Below, in pieces: positions 39,896 through 49,287 of a DNA stretch of 64,000 nt. The translations under genes and the position numbers were made by a program. This DNA is from an uncultured Bradyrhizobium sp. GTDB lineage: Bacteria > Pseudomonadota > Alphaproteobacteria > Rhizobiales > Xanthobacteraceae. Positions within the stretch are counted from its first letter, which is position 1; each line of letters starts with the position of its first letter. The stretch lies in contig NZ_CAKZJO010000057.1 in NCBI RefSeq assembly GCF_936943645.1, positions 124,001-188,000 of the forward strand, given 5' to 3'. Under the pieces are notes generated by a model. The model was not told the origin of the DNA. It worked only from the letters and a program-made list of their open reading frames with translations, and ran no database searches.

Positions 39896-41004
39896 ATCGG
39901 ACTCTCCATTCTGAGCAGATGATTGTCCCGGAGCAGGTCGCGCCACAGCTCGCTGGGACCGAATGCGCCGGATTTCGAGACGACGTCAACACCGGCCCAG
40001 CGCCCGCCTTGCAGGATCGAGCGCGGCAATCCCGGAACGATACGTCCCGTCACCTGGAGGGCGTGTGCATCAAGACCAACGCACGCCGCCTTCAAGGTCT
40101 CGCCGCCGGCCACGATCAACGTGCCGGGCGGATCGAGCGTCGCGATCAGCGCGGTCAGTTCGCGCGCGATCCGCCGCGCCGCCTCGGTTCGCGTCAGGTC
40201 TTCGGCGAGCGAGAACTTGACCATCGCCACGCGATCGTCGACCAGCTTGCGCCGAACGCGGTCCACGCCCTCGCCTTCCGCAAGCGCAATCGTCGCCTCG
40301 CCGCACGCGGCGAGCTGAGAGGCGGTGGCGGGCTGATCGGAGCCGAACAGCCCCAGCACGGGCAGCTTCAATTGGCCCGGCGCGTCGGCACGGTGACGGC
40401 GCGCGAGCGCACCGGCCAGCCCGCCGCTTCCGCACCACAGCACGGGACCCGGCATGCGTCGTCCCATCTCGACGACGCGGTCGAGGTCGATGTCGCTCTC
40501 GGCGTCGAAGACCTGAACACCGCCCCGCGATAGCGTATCGGAGCTGCCCTGCCGCGCCTCGAGGCCCTCGCGTTGCAACTGGGTCAGGAGATCGTCGCCG
40601 ACCCGATGCCACTCGCCCTGCACCGTGCGTGCGAATTGCTGCCCGCCGGCGGTGCGGCGCCCCTGATAATCGAATGCCGGCGCGACCACGCAGGATGCGA
40701 AGTGACCGCCCTCCAGGCAGCCCCCGAGCTCTGCCGCCCACGCCCCCCGCAACAGGCTATCGATCTTCTTGTAAGCGATTGTCGCGCCCAGAAGATGGGG
40801 CGCTAGGCGGCCGACAATCCGGACGCTCTCGTCCTTCGAGCGTTCACGGGTACCGCTATCGATCGCCAGGCTTCCAGAGTCCGGCGGCTTGAACCCCTCC
40901 GACCAGACGACATCGAACGGTCCGCACAGGCCGACGAACTCCGCCGCGGTGTCGAGCGCACCGGTGAGGTCGTCAGCAAGCAGCCGGACGCTCGTCATCG
41001 TCAT
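39892..41004 (-). CDS. Four-carbon acid-sugar kinase (DUF1537; DtnK/OtnK type)
   Basis: ATP-dependent kinase of 370 aa acting on four-carbon acid sugars. N-terminal LLADDLTGALDTAAEFV holds the conserved DDLTGA motif; the nucleotide-binding C-terminal domain has LIVAGGETLKAACVGL and TGRIVPGLPRSIL. Directly coupled to PdxA2 (ATGA overlap), the known pairing for D-threonate catabolism; 3-oxo-tetronate kinase (OtnK) would instead pair with OtnC/OtnI, absent here. Also overlaps the upstream FAD dehydrogenase by 4 bp, so three enzymes are translationally linked. Confidence 0.87.
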
Positions 41005-42440
41005 GCAGCTCCCGCGCTGAAAATCTTGCCGGGGTTCATCAGCCCGTGCGGGTCGAGCAATCGCTTGATGTCGCGCATCAGGTCAATGTCGAGCGGATCG
41101 GCGACGCGGGCAAGCCTGCCGCGATTGGTGATGCCGATGCCGTGCTCGGCACTGATCGCCCCGCCCTGCGCCGCGGTCTCGTCATCGACGATCTCGTTGA
41201 TATCAGCCACCAGCCTGGCCGTCGCTTCCGGATCCCGGCAATGCATCCGATTGATCAGCGCCACGACGTGGATGTTGCCGTCGCCGATATGGCCGTGCAT
41301 CACGACGTTGGCATGAGGGACGGCCGCCTTGATGCGGGCTTCGACATTGTTGACGAAAGCCGCTTGACGCTCCAGCGGAACCACGCTGTCATGCGACACC
41401 ACATAGCCGCTGCGCTTGTTGCCTTCGGAGACGCTGTGCCTGACGGCCCAGATCGCCTTCGCCTGCCCCAGATTGGAGGCCAATATGGCGTCCTCGGCCA
41501 GCCCTGCTTCCATCGCATCCGCGAGGACGGCGGCCAGCGGCTCGGTGAGGTCGACGCCTGCGAGCGTGTCGGTCAGCTCGACGATCAGATACCACGGCGT
41601 CGTCAGCTCGAAAGGAACGGTGACATGCGGAACGGTCGCGGCGATCGCCTCGATCTGCGACCGCGACATGATCTCGAGGCTGCCGATCCGGTCGCCGACC
41701 GCGCCGCGGAGGCGCTGCATGATCTCGAGCGCCTGCTCGACGCCCCGCAATTTCAAAAGCGCCAGGGCCGAGCTGCGCGGCGGCGCAAACAGTTTCAGCA
41801 CGGCCGCGGTGACGATGCCGAGCGTGCCCTCCGCACCGATGAAGAGCTGCTTGAGCGCGTAGCCAGTATTGTCCTTGCGCAGCGCGCGCAATCCGTTGAA
41901 GACGCGCCCGTCGGGCAGCACGACCTCGAGACCGAGCACGAGGTCGCGCGTCGGACCGTAGCGCAGCACCGCGGTTCCGCCGGCATTGGTCGAGATATTG
42001 CCGCCGATCTGGCAGGAGCCCTCGGCGCCCAGGCTCAAGGGAAAGTAGCGATCGACGTTCCGCGCCGTGTTCTGCACCTCCGCGAGGATGCAGCCGGCCT
42101 CCACGGTGATCGTGTTGGCGAGCGGGCTGACGTCGCGCACGGTGCGCATGCGGTCGAGCCGGATCACCACATTGCCGGCGTGATCGTCCGGCGTCGCTGC
42201 CCCGCACATGCCGGTGTTGCCGCCCTGCGGCACGATCGCGAGGCGCCTTGCGGCGCAGAACTTCACGACGGCGGCGACCTCGGCTGTCGAGGCTGGCTTC
42301 ACCACCGCGACCGCGCGGCCGTGATAGCGCCCGCGCCAGTCCGCTACGTAAGGTTCCTGGTCGACCCCGGATGCGATGACGTGCTTGTCGCCGACGATTG
42401 CGGCGAGGCCGGCCAGCGCATCCTGGAAAGAGTCAGACAT
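41001..42440 (-). CDS. FAD-linked 2-hydroxyacid dehydrogenase (GlcD family)
   Basis: Oxidises a D-2-hydroxy acid, passing electrons from FAD to an acceptor. 479 aa. The PP-loop FAD domain shows VVKPASTAEVAAVVKFC, IVPQGGNTGMCG, LGAEGSCQIGGNISTNAGG and FIGAEGTLGIVTAAVLKL; the C-terminal cap ends with the typical DPHGLMNPGKIF. Not lactate-specific by sequence. Start at MSDSFQD (42440). Third gene after the DapA-type aldolase by 26 bp and coupled to the kinase. Confidence 0.9.
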   Translation of the reverse strand: MSDSFQDALAGLAAIVGDKHVIASGVDQEPYVADWRGRYHGRAVAVVKPASTAEVAAVVKFCAARRLAIVPQGGNTGMCGAATPDDHAGNVVIRLDRMRTVRDVSPLANTITVEAGCILAEVQNTARNVDRYFPLSLGAEGSCQIGGNISTNAGGTAVLRYGPTRDLVLGLEVVLPDGRVFNGLRALRKDNTGYALKQLFIGAEGTLGIVTAAVLKLFAPPRSSALALLKLRGVEQALEIMQRLRGAVGDRIGSLEIMSRSQIEAIAATVPHVTVPFELTTPWYLIVELTDTLAGVDLTEPLAAVLADAMEAGLAEDAILASNLGQAKAIWAVRHSVSEGNKRSGYVVSHDSVVPLERQAAFVNNVEARIKAAVPHANVVMHGHIGDGNIHVVALINRMHCRDPEATARLVADINEIVDDETAAQGGAISAEHGIGITNRGRLARVADPLDIDLMRDIKRLLDPHGLMNPGKIFSAGAA

Positions 42441-42466
42441 CGGTTCGCCTCGTCGCCGGTCCAGGT

Positions 42467-43390
42467 CTAGATGGTGGCAGCAGCGAATGCCGTGGCATCC
42501 GCAAGCAGCTCTTTCACTTGGGTCGGCGGCAAGGACTCCAGCGGCGGCCGCAGGCGTTGCCATCCGGCATGACCGGTGCGCTCGGCAACGATTGCCTTCA
42601 GCGATGGCATCTGCGGGAAGCGCGAGACCAATTCGCGCGCCTTCACGATGCGCGCCTGCGCCGCCTTGAGCGCCGCGTCATCGTCGCTGTCGCGAAAATG
42701 CTTGTAGACATAGGCAAGATCGCGCGCGACCAGATTGGACGTCGCGGTGATACACCCCGCCCCGCCCTTGCGAAGCAGCGGCAACAGCAACGGATCTGCC
42801 CCGACCAGAACCGAAAAGCCGGGGAAGCGATCGACCATCGCCGTCATGTTCGCAAAATCGCCGGAGGAATCCTTGATGCCGGTGAAGGTGGCCGGATAGG
42901 CCTTGCGCAAACGCTCGATCAGCGCATGCGAGATCGGCTGCGCCGACATCTGCGGGATGTGATAGAGCACGATCCTGAGCCTAGCATCACCGACGCGCTG
43001 CACGATTTCGCTGTAGGATGCGTAGATGCCGTCGTCGCTGACGCCCTTGTAGTAGAACGGCGGCAGCATCACCACGGTGTCGACACCGACCGAAAGCGCA
43101 TGACGCGTCAGCGCAACGGTCTCGGTGAGCGCGGCAACGCCGGTTCCGGGAAGCAGCCGCCGCGGCGCGATGCCCGCAGCCGCCGCCGCCTCGAGCAGCG
43201 CCATGCGCTCCGCCGCGGAAAAGGAGTTCGCCTCCCCGGTGGTCCCCAGCAGGGCGATGCCGTCGCAGCCTTCGTCCAGCAAGTAACGGCAATGCGCGAC
43301 GAAGCGCGCGTGATCGGGGGTGAACTCGGCATCGAGCGGCGTCAGTGCGGCGGAGAACACGCCACGGGGGTGCAGCGATGGTGTCGACAA
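42467..43390 (-). CDS. DapA-family aldolase/dihydrodipicolinate synthase-like
   Basis: TIM-barrel Schiff-base lyase of about 307 aa. LLGTTGEANSFSAAERMALLE is the substrate-binding loop; the catalytic Tyr is in LYHIPQMS and the Lys in FTGIKDSSGDF. Family members make dihydrodipicolinate or cleave 2-keto-3-deoxy or hydroxy-oxo acids; here a catabolic aldolase is more likely. No ATG fits: TTG at 43390 has GGAGGA just upstream, whereas the track's TTG at 43408 has none. First gene of the operon, next to an IclR-type palindrome. Confidence 0.85.
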   Translation of the reverse strand: MSTPSLHPRGVFSAALTPLDAEFTPDHARFVAHCRYLLDEGCDGIALLGTTGEANSFSAAERMALLEAAAAAGIAPRRLLPGTGVAALTETVALTRHALSVGVDTVVMLPPFYYKGVSDDGIYASYSEIVQRVGDARLRIVLYHIPQMSAQPISHALIERLRKAYPATFTGIKDSSGDFANMTAMVDRFPGFSVLVGADPLLLPLLRKGGAGCITATSNLVARDLAYVYKHFRDSDDDAALKAAQARIVKARELVSRFPQMPSLKAIVAERTGHAGWQRLRPPLESLPPTQVKELLADATAFAAATI

Positions 43391-43416
43391 ACTTCCTCCG
43401 ATCGTCAAATCAACGT

Positions 43417-43433
43417 TGTTCGGAATGCGAACA
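43417..43433. promoter_or_regulatory. IclR-type operator in the divergent promoter
   Basis: TGTTCGGAATGCGAACA has perfect 6-bp arms (TGTTCG/CGAACA) around 5 bp. It lies 27 bp before the first aldolase codon and 79 bp before the iclR start, in the only gap between the divergent units. Confidence 0.7.
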
Positions 43434-43512
43434 TTTGTTATTGAGTTGTCCTGTCGTAAAATCAGCTCGCCGCCGCGTCAAGGGCGCTGGCTGTCATGGC
43501 AAGGCATCGAGC

Positions 43513-44346
43513 ATGGCGAGGGCCGAAAAGAAGGCCGCGAAACGCAAAGCGGAAAGGCCCCCGAAAAATCCAAAGAACTACGTTGCTTCCGTCGGGAAGG
43601 CCTTTGCCGTGCTCCAGAGCTTCAGCAGCGAGGCCTTCGAGCTGACCCTGAGTGAGATTGCCGCACGGGCCGATCTCGATCGCGGAACGGCATTTCGCCT
43701 GATCCAGACCCTGGTCGAGCTCGGCTATGTCCAGGCGGTGCCGCAGAGCCGGCGGTTCCGCCTCGGGGTCGCCTGCCTCGACCTCGGCTACACCGTGCTG
43801 ACGCGCGGATCGCTGCGGCCCATGGTCGAGCCGCTGCTGCGCAACCTCGTGCCTGAGGTCGGCGATGCGGCTTCGCTCGGCATTCTGGACGGCGGCGACG
43901 TGGTCTATCTCGCACGGGTTGGCGCCGGTCTCGACCGCCACAAGATGGACCGCCGGCCGGGAACGCGCATTCCCGCCTACAGCGCCGCACTCGGCCACGT
44001 CATGCTGGCACAGCTGATGCGAGACGAGCAGATCGCGCGGCTGGAATCGCGCCCTCGCGTCAAGCTGTCGGAGCGGACGCTGACCGATCTCGATGCCCTG
44101 CTCGCCCGGCTCGACCTCGTGAGGAAGAAGGGCTACGCCGTCTCCGACGGAGAGAACGCCTATGGCCTGCGCACGCTGGCAACACCGATCTTCAACGCCC
44201 AGGGCGTGGTGATCGGAGGATTGAGCGTCACCATCGATGCGGTGCGCATGGACATGGCAGCCTTCCGCGACCAGGCACTACCGCTGCTGATGCAGCAGAC
44301 AGCCCAGGTGCAGGATCTCGCGATCAAGTCGGGATTGACGAGCTGA
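43513..44346 (+). CDS. IclR-family transcriptional regulator
   Basis: Regulator of 277 aa. A lysine-rich lead precedes the winged helix (VASVGKAFAVLQSF, then LTLSEIAARADLDRGTAFRLIQTLVELGYV, about residues 22-75) and an IclR effector domain (GTRIPAYSAALGHVMLAQL; GYAVSDGENAYGLRTLATPIFN). Divergent from the acid-sugar operon across a perfect palindrome, so it probably controls that operon. I use the ATG at 43513; the track start at 43345 overlaps the aldolase gene. Confidence 0.9.
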   Translation: MARAEKKAAKRKAERPPKNPKNYVASVGKAFAVLQSFSSEAFELTLSEIAARADLDRGTAFRLIQTLVELGYVQAVPQSRRFRLGVACLDLGYTVLTRGSLRPMVEPLLRNLVPEVGDAASLGILDGGDVVYLARVGAGLDRHKMDRRPGTRIPAYSAALGHVMLAQLMRDEQIARLESRPRVKLSERTLTDLDALLARLDLVRKKGYAVSDGENAYGLRTLATPIFNAQGVVIGGLSVTIDAVRMDMAAFRDQALPLLMQQTAQVQDLAIKSGLTS

Positions 44347-44362
44347 GCCCGGGCCGGCGCAA

Positions 44363-45268
44363 CTAGACCACGATGTGATCGAAATCGGCGGCGATCCTGG
44401 TGTTCGGAAATATCCTCGCCGCCTCGGCCAGGATCTCGGCGTCCTCGTAACGTCCGGACATATGGGTCAGCACGAGCTGGCGGACGCCGTTCGCGGCTGC
44501 AAGGGAAGCGGCCTCTGCCGCGGTGAGATGGCCGTAATCCCGCGCGGTTGCGGCGTCGCGATCAAGGAAGGTTGCCTCGATCACCAGCAAATCGGCGCCA
44601 GCGACCTCATTCGACAGGCCGTCGGTGGCTTCGAGGTCACCGATCACCACGAGCTTCTTGCCGCCGCTTGGCGGCCCCAGCACGTCTTCTGGATCGATCG
44701 TTCGATCGCCCTCGATCACGACGGCTCGGCCCGCGGCCAACTCGCCGCGCAGGGGACCGTCGGGAACGCCCAGCGCCGCGAGCCGATCCGGCTGAAGGTG
44801 ACGGCGTGAGGGGCTTTGGAACACGAATCCAAAACTGTCGGTGTCGCGATGACGGACCGGAAAACAATCGACGACGAAGTCGCCGGCATCGATGAAGCGT
44901 CCCGCGGCCAAGGCGACGAACTCCGCCGGAAGCGGCGCCCTGCCCGCGCCCCACAAACCTGCCAGCATCTGGATGACGATCTCGAGCGTCGCCGGGCCAC
45001 CGTGCACCGTCATCACCTCGGCGCTCTGCCTCAGGCGCAGCGTCGAGAACAGGCCGGGGATGCCCAGCACGTGATCGAGATGCGCATGCGTCAGCAGGAT
45101 GCGGTCAAGCCGCCGGAAGCCGGCGCCGCTGCGCAGCAATTGGCGCTGCGTGCCTTCGCCGCAATCGACCAGCATGCGCTGGCCGGCAGCCTCGATCAGC
45201 AAGGCCGGATGGTTGCGTTCCGCCGAGGGAACGCTTGCGGAGGTGCCGAGGAATGTCAGGGCAAACAT
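44363..45268 (-). CDS. rnz: Ribonuclease Z-like metallo-beta-lactamase protein
   Basis: Processes tRNA 3' ends in the classical family. 301 aa, short form. Start MFALTFLGTSASVPSAERN, the metal motif LTHAHLDHVLGIPG (HxHxDH present, but HLHGDH in canonical RNase Z), the exosite-like PDGPLRGELAAG...IDPEDVLGPP, VIGDLEATDG where VxSGDT is usual, and LTHMSGRY near the end. Those changes leave metal ligands intact but could mean a relaxed or different substrate. Confidence 0.83.
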   Translation of the reverse strand: MFALTFLGTSASVPSAERNHPALLIEAAGQRMLVDCGEGTQRQLLRSGAGFRRLDRILLTHAHLDHVLGIPGLFSTLRLRQSAEVMTVHGGPATLEIVIQMLAGLWGAGRAPLPAEFVALAAGRFIDAGDFVVDCFPVRHRDTDSFGFVFQSPSRRHLQPDRLAALGVPDGPLRGELAAGRAVVIEGDRTIDPEDVLGPPSGGKKLVVIGDLEATDGLSNEVAGADLLVIEATFLDRDAATARDYGHLTAAEAASLAAANGVRQLVLTHMSGRYEDAEILAEAARIFPNTRIAADFDHIVV

Positions 45269-45319
45269 GGTCGTCGCTATCCGGCGCCGCGCCTCGCCGC
45301 GATGGCGCGGTGGACGGTC

Positions 45320-46303
45320 CTACCGTCCCCAATGCCACGCGAGCAGCAGCGCGTACAGGCCCATCGAGGCGGCATAGAGCACCGCAAGGAGTGCGTAGCC
45401 TGCGACTTGGCGACTGACCGCCGCCTTCGGCGTGATCCACCAGTCGAGCGCCTTGAAGGCGGCAGGCACCAGCCACCATCCGAGCAGCTGGGTGCTGACG
45501 AGATTGCCGACGAAGAGCGAGAGCCAGATCGGCACGCCGTGGCTGTCGATCAGCGGCCCGCTGACGAAAATGCCCCAGAGGTAGACCACCGGATAGAGCA
45601 CCAGGAGAACGATCAAATTGCTCTTCCAGATGAAGTCCGAACCCTGCTCCGGCGCCTGCGCCTTGGCGGCCGGGAACCAGAAATTGAAGCCGTAGCTCGC
45701 GCGCTTCACATTCATGCCGGCGTTGAAGCGCTCGCCTTCGCTGAGCAGCGTCTGCCGCACGGGCGAGTCAAGCCATGCATTGAGGCCGGCATCCGAGTCG
45801 AACGACAGGATGACGATCCATTCGTCATGCAAACCCGGTATCGGCCGCTCGATCTTGTGGCGCAAGAATCCCTTGAACTCGGCTTCGGCGGCCTGGATGC
45901 GCTGCTGCCATTTCAGGAACGCATCCTCGAGCCCGTCGGGGACCTTGAAGGAGATGACGGCGGACACCGCGCTGTCGCGCTGGACGCCGCTGTCGGGCAG
46001 GATATGGACGTTTTCCGAACCTACCAAATGGCGCTGCACCTCTCCGATCAGTTTCGCCCGCACTTCGCTCTGAAGCCAGGCGCGCGCGGCGGCCGGGCTG
46101 GCGAAACGCAGGATCGTCACCCAGTCCACATGCGCCGGCGGCTGCGGCGGAACGACCTCCTGGCTGAGGAAACCTGGCCATGCCTTCAGCACCTCGCCGA
46201 CTTCGCCATTCCAGCGTATGAACGCGGCGAAGCCGTCGTCCGCGATACGGCGCTGGATGACGAGAGCGACCGGTTGGCCGGCTGGATCCGCAGATGCGCT
46301 CAT
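45320..46303 (-). CDS. Membrane-anchored protein with two ABM-like domains
   Basis: A 327-aa protein. Two consecutive antibiotic-biosynthesis-monooxygenase-like alpha/beta domains (about 10-100 and 108-205): ALVIQRRIADDGFAAFIRWNGEV and SAVISFKVPDGLEDAFLKWQQRI begin each, with similar PGFL/KGFL and DWVTILRF/EWIVILSF landmarks. The C-terminal third has three membrane segments (IVLLVLYPVVYLWGIFV; SLFVGNLVSTQLLGWWLVPA; LLAVLYAASMGLYALLLA). Function unknown. 12 bp after guaD's start-side neighbour; co-directional with guaD. Confidence 0.8.
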   Translation of the reverse strand: MSASADPAGQPVALVIQRRIADDGFAAFIRWNGEVGEVLKAWPGFLSQEVVPPQPPAHVDWVTILRFASPAAARAWLQSEVRAKLIGEVQRHLVGSENVHILPDSGVQRDSAVSAVISFKVPDGLEDAFLKWQQRIQAAEAEFKGFLRHKIERPIPGLHDEWIVILSFDSDAGLNAWLDSPVRQTLLSEGERFNAGMNVKRASYGFNFWFPAAKAQAPEQGSDFIWKSNLIVLLVLYPVVYLWGIFVSGPLIDSHGVPIWLSLFVGNLVSTQLLGWWLVPAAFKALDWWITPKAAVSRQVAGYALLAVLYAASMGLYALLLAWHWGR

Positions 46304-46314
46304 GAGCTGCCGTC

Positions 46315-47712
46315 TCAGCTCTTCTTGTAGAGACGCTTGCCCATCACCCAGGTCTCGTCGACGCAGCGATCGTCGCCGACCATCATGACGGCGAACAGCA
46401 TGCTCGCGGCCTCATCCATCGTGCGCGGCCCGGCACCGTCCGCAATCAGCGACTGGTGCCAGGCTTGCGCGATCTGCCCGCCGTTCGGATCGAGCGCGAC
46501 GAAATCGGCCTCCTTGCCCGGCTCGAAATTGCCGAGCTTGTCGTCGATGTAGAGGCCTTCGGCGCCGCCGAGCGTGATCGACCAGAAGCCGCGATAGGGC
46601 GACAGCTTGTTGCGCTCGGCTTCGGCGAGATCCTTGCGCGTGGGATCAATGCTGCCGTCGAGCAGCGTGTTGTTGCACATGCCGACCTTGTAGGCATCGT
46701 CGAGCACGGAGATCATGGAGAAGCGGTTGCCGCCGCCGACGTCGGTGCCGAACGACATCTTGACGCGATGCTCGGGATCGGTGGCGCGGCCGAGGCGGAA
46801 CAGGCCGCTGCCGAGGAACAGGTTCGAGCACGGGCAGAACACCACCGCCGCACCCTTCTTCGACATGCGGCGGAACTCGTTGTTCGAGAGATAGACGCCA
46901 TGGCCGCCGGAGAATTTCGGTCCGACCAGGTCGAACTTCTCGTAGACGCCGAGATAGTCCTGGCAGTCCGGATGCTCGACCAGCACGCCGCTGCATTCAG
47001 CCGGATTCTCGGAGATGTGGGTGTTGACCCAGCAGTCCGGATGCTCGTGCTTGAGGCGCTGGCAGGCCTTGAGCAGCTCCGGCGAGGCACCGAAGGCGAA
47101 GCGCGGCGTGATGGCGTAGAGATTGCGGCCCTTGTTGTGATACTGCGCGATCAGCCGCTTGCTGTCGCGATAGAAATTTTCGGGCGTATCGATGAAATCG
47201 GCCGGCGCGTTGCGATCGATGCCGGTGAGGCCTGCGATGACGCGCATGTTGCGGCGGGCTGCTTCCTCGAACAATTCTTCGGTGGATACAGGCGAGGAGC
47301 TGGTGAAGGCCTGGCAGGTGGTGGTGCCGGACGCCAGGAGCGCATCGAGGAAGCGTTTCACGCCCTCGCGCGCGTAGTTGCGATCGCGGTATTTGAGCTC
47401 TTCCGGATAAACCCATTTCTGGAGCCACGGCAGGAGCTGCTCGCCATAGGCGCCCAACACGCGGGTCTGCGGCAGGTGGATGTGGCCGTCGATGAAGCCC
47501 GGGACGATGATGCGGTCCTTGATGTGGGTGACCTCGATGCCCGGATGCGCAGCGGAGATCTTGTCATAGGGACCGAACGCCTTGATGACGCCGTCCGCGA
47601 CGATCATCAGGCCGTCCTGATGAAAGCGCGCAGCCGCCTGCTCGTTGCCGACGTGCTTCCAGGGATCGTCGACGAAGTCGAAGAACGTGCCACGAATACC
47701 GACGGTGGCCAT
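46315..47712 (-). CDS. guaD: Guanine deaminase
   Basis: Deaminates guanine to xanthine in purine breakdown. 465 aa amidohydrolase. The Zn motif is in IVPGFIDGHIHLPQTRVLGAYG, followed by RNMRVIAGLTGIDRNAP, WVNTHISENPAEC and GTDVGGGNRFSM with catalytic His/Asp. Length fits GDA. Followed closely by the MFS gene upstream (15 bp), which suggests coupled purine-related transport, an inference from position only. Confidence 0.92.
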   Translation of the reverse strand: MATVGIRGTFFDFVDDPWKHVGNEQAAARFHQDGLMIVADGVIKAFGPYDKISAAHPGIEVTHIKDRIIVPGFIDGHIHLPQTRVLGAYGEQLLPWLQKWVYPEELKYRDRNYAREGVKRFLDALLASGTTTCQAFTSSSPVSTEELFEEAARRNMRVIAGLTGIDRNAPADFIDTPENFYRDSKRLIAQYHNKGRNLYAITPRFAFGASPELLKACQRLKHEHPDCWVNTHISENPAECSGVLVEHPDCQDYLGVYEKFDLVGPKFSGGHGVYLSNNEFRRMSKKGAAVVFCPCSNLFLGSGLFRLGRATDPEHRVKMSFGTDVGGGNRFSMISVLDDAYKVGMCNNTLLDGSIDPTRKDLAEAERNKLSPYRGFWSITLGGAEGLYIDDKLGNFEPGKEADFVALDPNGGQIAQAWHQSLIADGAGPRTMDEAASMLFAVMMVGDDRCVDETWVMGKRLYKKS

Positions 47713-47727
47713 GAACTGGTTCCTTCC

Positions 47728-48945
47728 TTAGGTCTGTGTGGCGTGCCGCACTGGGGGCAGTGAGATCGCGAGCAGCACGCCCGCAATGGCGCAGAGGCCG
47801 AGATAGAGCCATCCGATCGGTGCCTGTGTGGCTTCCGGCAGCACCGCCGCGATCGCCATGGCACCGCTGACTGCGAGATAGCAGAGCGCGCTGATGAGGC
47901 CGCCGATCAGGCCATGGTCGCGCTCGAACAGGCCGAGCGCCATGCCATACATCATCGGGCACAGCACGCCGCAGCCGCCGAGCACCAGCGCGCCGCCGAT
48001 CGTGATCGACGCGACATCGATACCGAAGATCATGCCGGTTGCGGTCAGAACCGCTGAGCCTGCGAGAAACAATGCGAAGGCGCCGAAGCCCAGCAGACGA
48101 GCCGGCAAAAGCTGCGCGAAATGCGCGCAGCCGAGCTCGCCGGCGAGGTTGACGCCGCCAAGGCCGAGCGCGACGAGGCCGTAGATCGCAGCCGAATAAC
48201 CGAGACCGGTCTGGTAGAAGAACGGCGCGACGACGCCGAACGCCAGCTGTGCGCTTGCTGCCGCGGCAAACACCAGCACGAAAGCGAGGAAGCCCGGGCG
48301 GACCAGCGCCTCGCGCAGGGTGCCGGCCGTGCGGCGCGGATCGAACGGTGCGCGCCGATCAGCGGGCAGCGTCTCGGGCAGCAGAAACACGACGATCGCG
48401 GCGACGATGGCTGCCGTGATGGCAATGACGACAAAGACCCCGCGCCAGGAGGTCAGCTCGACGATGAAGCCGCCGGCCGCGGGCGCCAGCACTGGCGCGA
48501 GGCCCCAGGCGGCTCCAAGCAGGCCGGAGATCGCCGTGAGCTCGCGACCGCGAAAGCAGTCGGCCGCAACGGCATAGGCGACGACGAGGCAGGTGCAGCC
48601 GCCGATGCCTTGCAGGAAGCGCAAGGCGAGCAGCAGTGAGGCGCTGGTGGCGAGCGCACAGGCAATGCTCATCGCGATCAGCACGGACAGACCTGCGAGC
48701 AGGACGTTGCGGCGGCCGAGCGTGTCGGAGGCGATGCCCACAGGCACCAGCGCCAGGCTCATGCCGAGCATGTAGGCGGTGACGGTGTTCTGCATCGAGG
48801 CGGAATCGGTTGCGAGATCCACCACCATCTGCGGCAGGCCGGGCGTATAGGCATCAAGCGGAATCTGACTGAACGGCACGACGCACAACAGGATCGGCAC
48901 GATCCCACCCCTCGCGCGACCGGCGTCCGATGCAAGTGCAGTCAT
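47728..48945 (-). CDS. MFS exporter, Bcr/CflA family
   Basis: Twelve-segment major facilitator of 405 aa. Typical Bcr/CflA features: VVPFSQIPLDAYTPGLPQMVVDL near the start, GIASDTLGRRNVLLAGL (motif A), and FLQGIGGCTCLVVAYAVAADCFRGREL. Such proteins export drugs or small metabolites. I use the ATG at 48945; the upstream 440 nt in the track ORF are non-coding. It precedes guaD in the same direction. Confidence 0.9.
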   Translation of the reverse strand: MTALASDAGRARGGIVPILLCVVPFSQIPLDAYTPGLPQMVVDLATDSASMQNTVTAYMLGMSLALVPVGIASDTLGRRNVLLAGLSVLIAMSIACALATSASLLLALRFLQGIGGCTCLVVAYAVAADCFRGRELTAISGLLGAAWGLAPVLAPAAGGFIVELTSWRGVFVVIAITAAIVAAIVVFLLPETLPADRRAPFDPRRTAGTLREALVRPGFLAFVLVFAAAASAQLAFGVVAPFFYQTGLGYSAAIYGLVALGLGGVNLAGELGCAHFAQLLPARLLGFGAFALFLAGSAVLTATGMIFGIDVASITIGGALVLGGCGVLCPMMYGMALGLFERDHGLIGGLISALCYLAVSGAMAIAAVLPEATQAPIGWLYLGLCAIAGVLLAISLPPVRHATQT

Positions 48946-49287
48946 GGCTTTACGCCCCCTCGATGTCCGCGGGCCCCGTCTTTTCGTGCGCGCAATGAGA
49001 GGCGCCGATGCGAGTTGCGGATATTGACGCGGAAGCTGCCAGAACTGTGTGTAGAAACTCTTAGGAGCGGCCGTGTCGGTCCGCTTCCGGCAATTGGTGC
49101 TCGAGTCGCACCTCCCAAAAACAAAAATGCGAAAACAACCCCATGCACAGTACAAATCGTTGAGGAATTTTGCCGCACGCCTCCGAACCCGATGAGGCGT
49201 TTGACACGTCGGGCAAAACAGCGGCACGATCACACGATCGCCATCTCGAGTTTGCCTTCGTCCGAATCCATTAACCGATCGGAAGGC
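48946..49287. other. Divergent intergenic region between MFS gene and amidase gene
   Basis: 342 bp with no convincing gene. AT-richer patches around 49130-49165. TTGACA at 49201 could be a -35 element for the amidase, but I see no good -10 at the right distance and no palindrome that stands out. The track ORF that crosses it is the amidase frame running upstream by chance. Confidence 0.5.
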
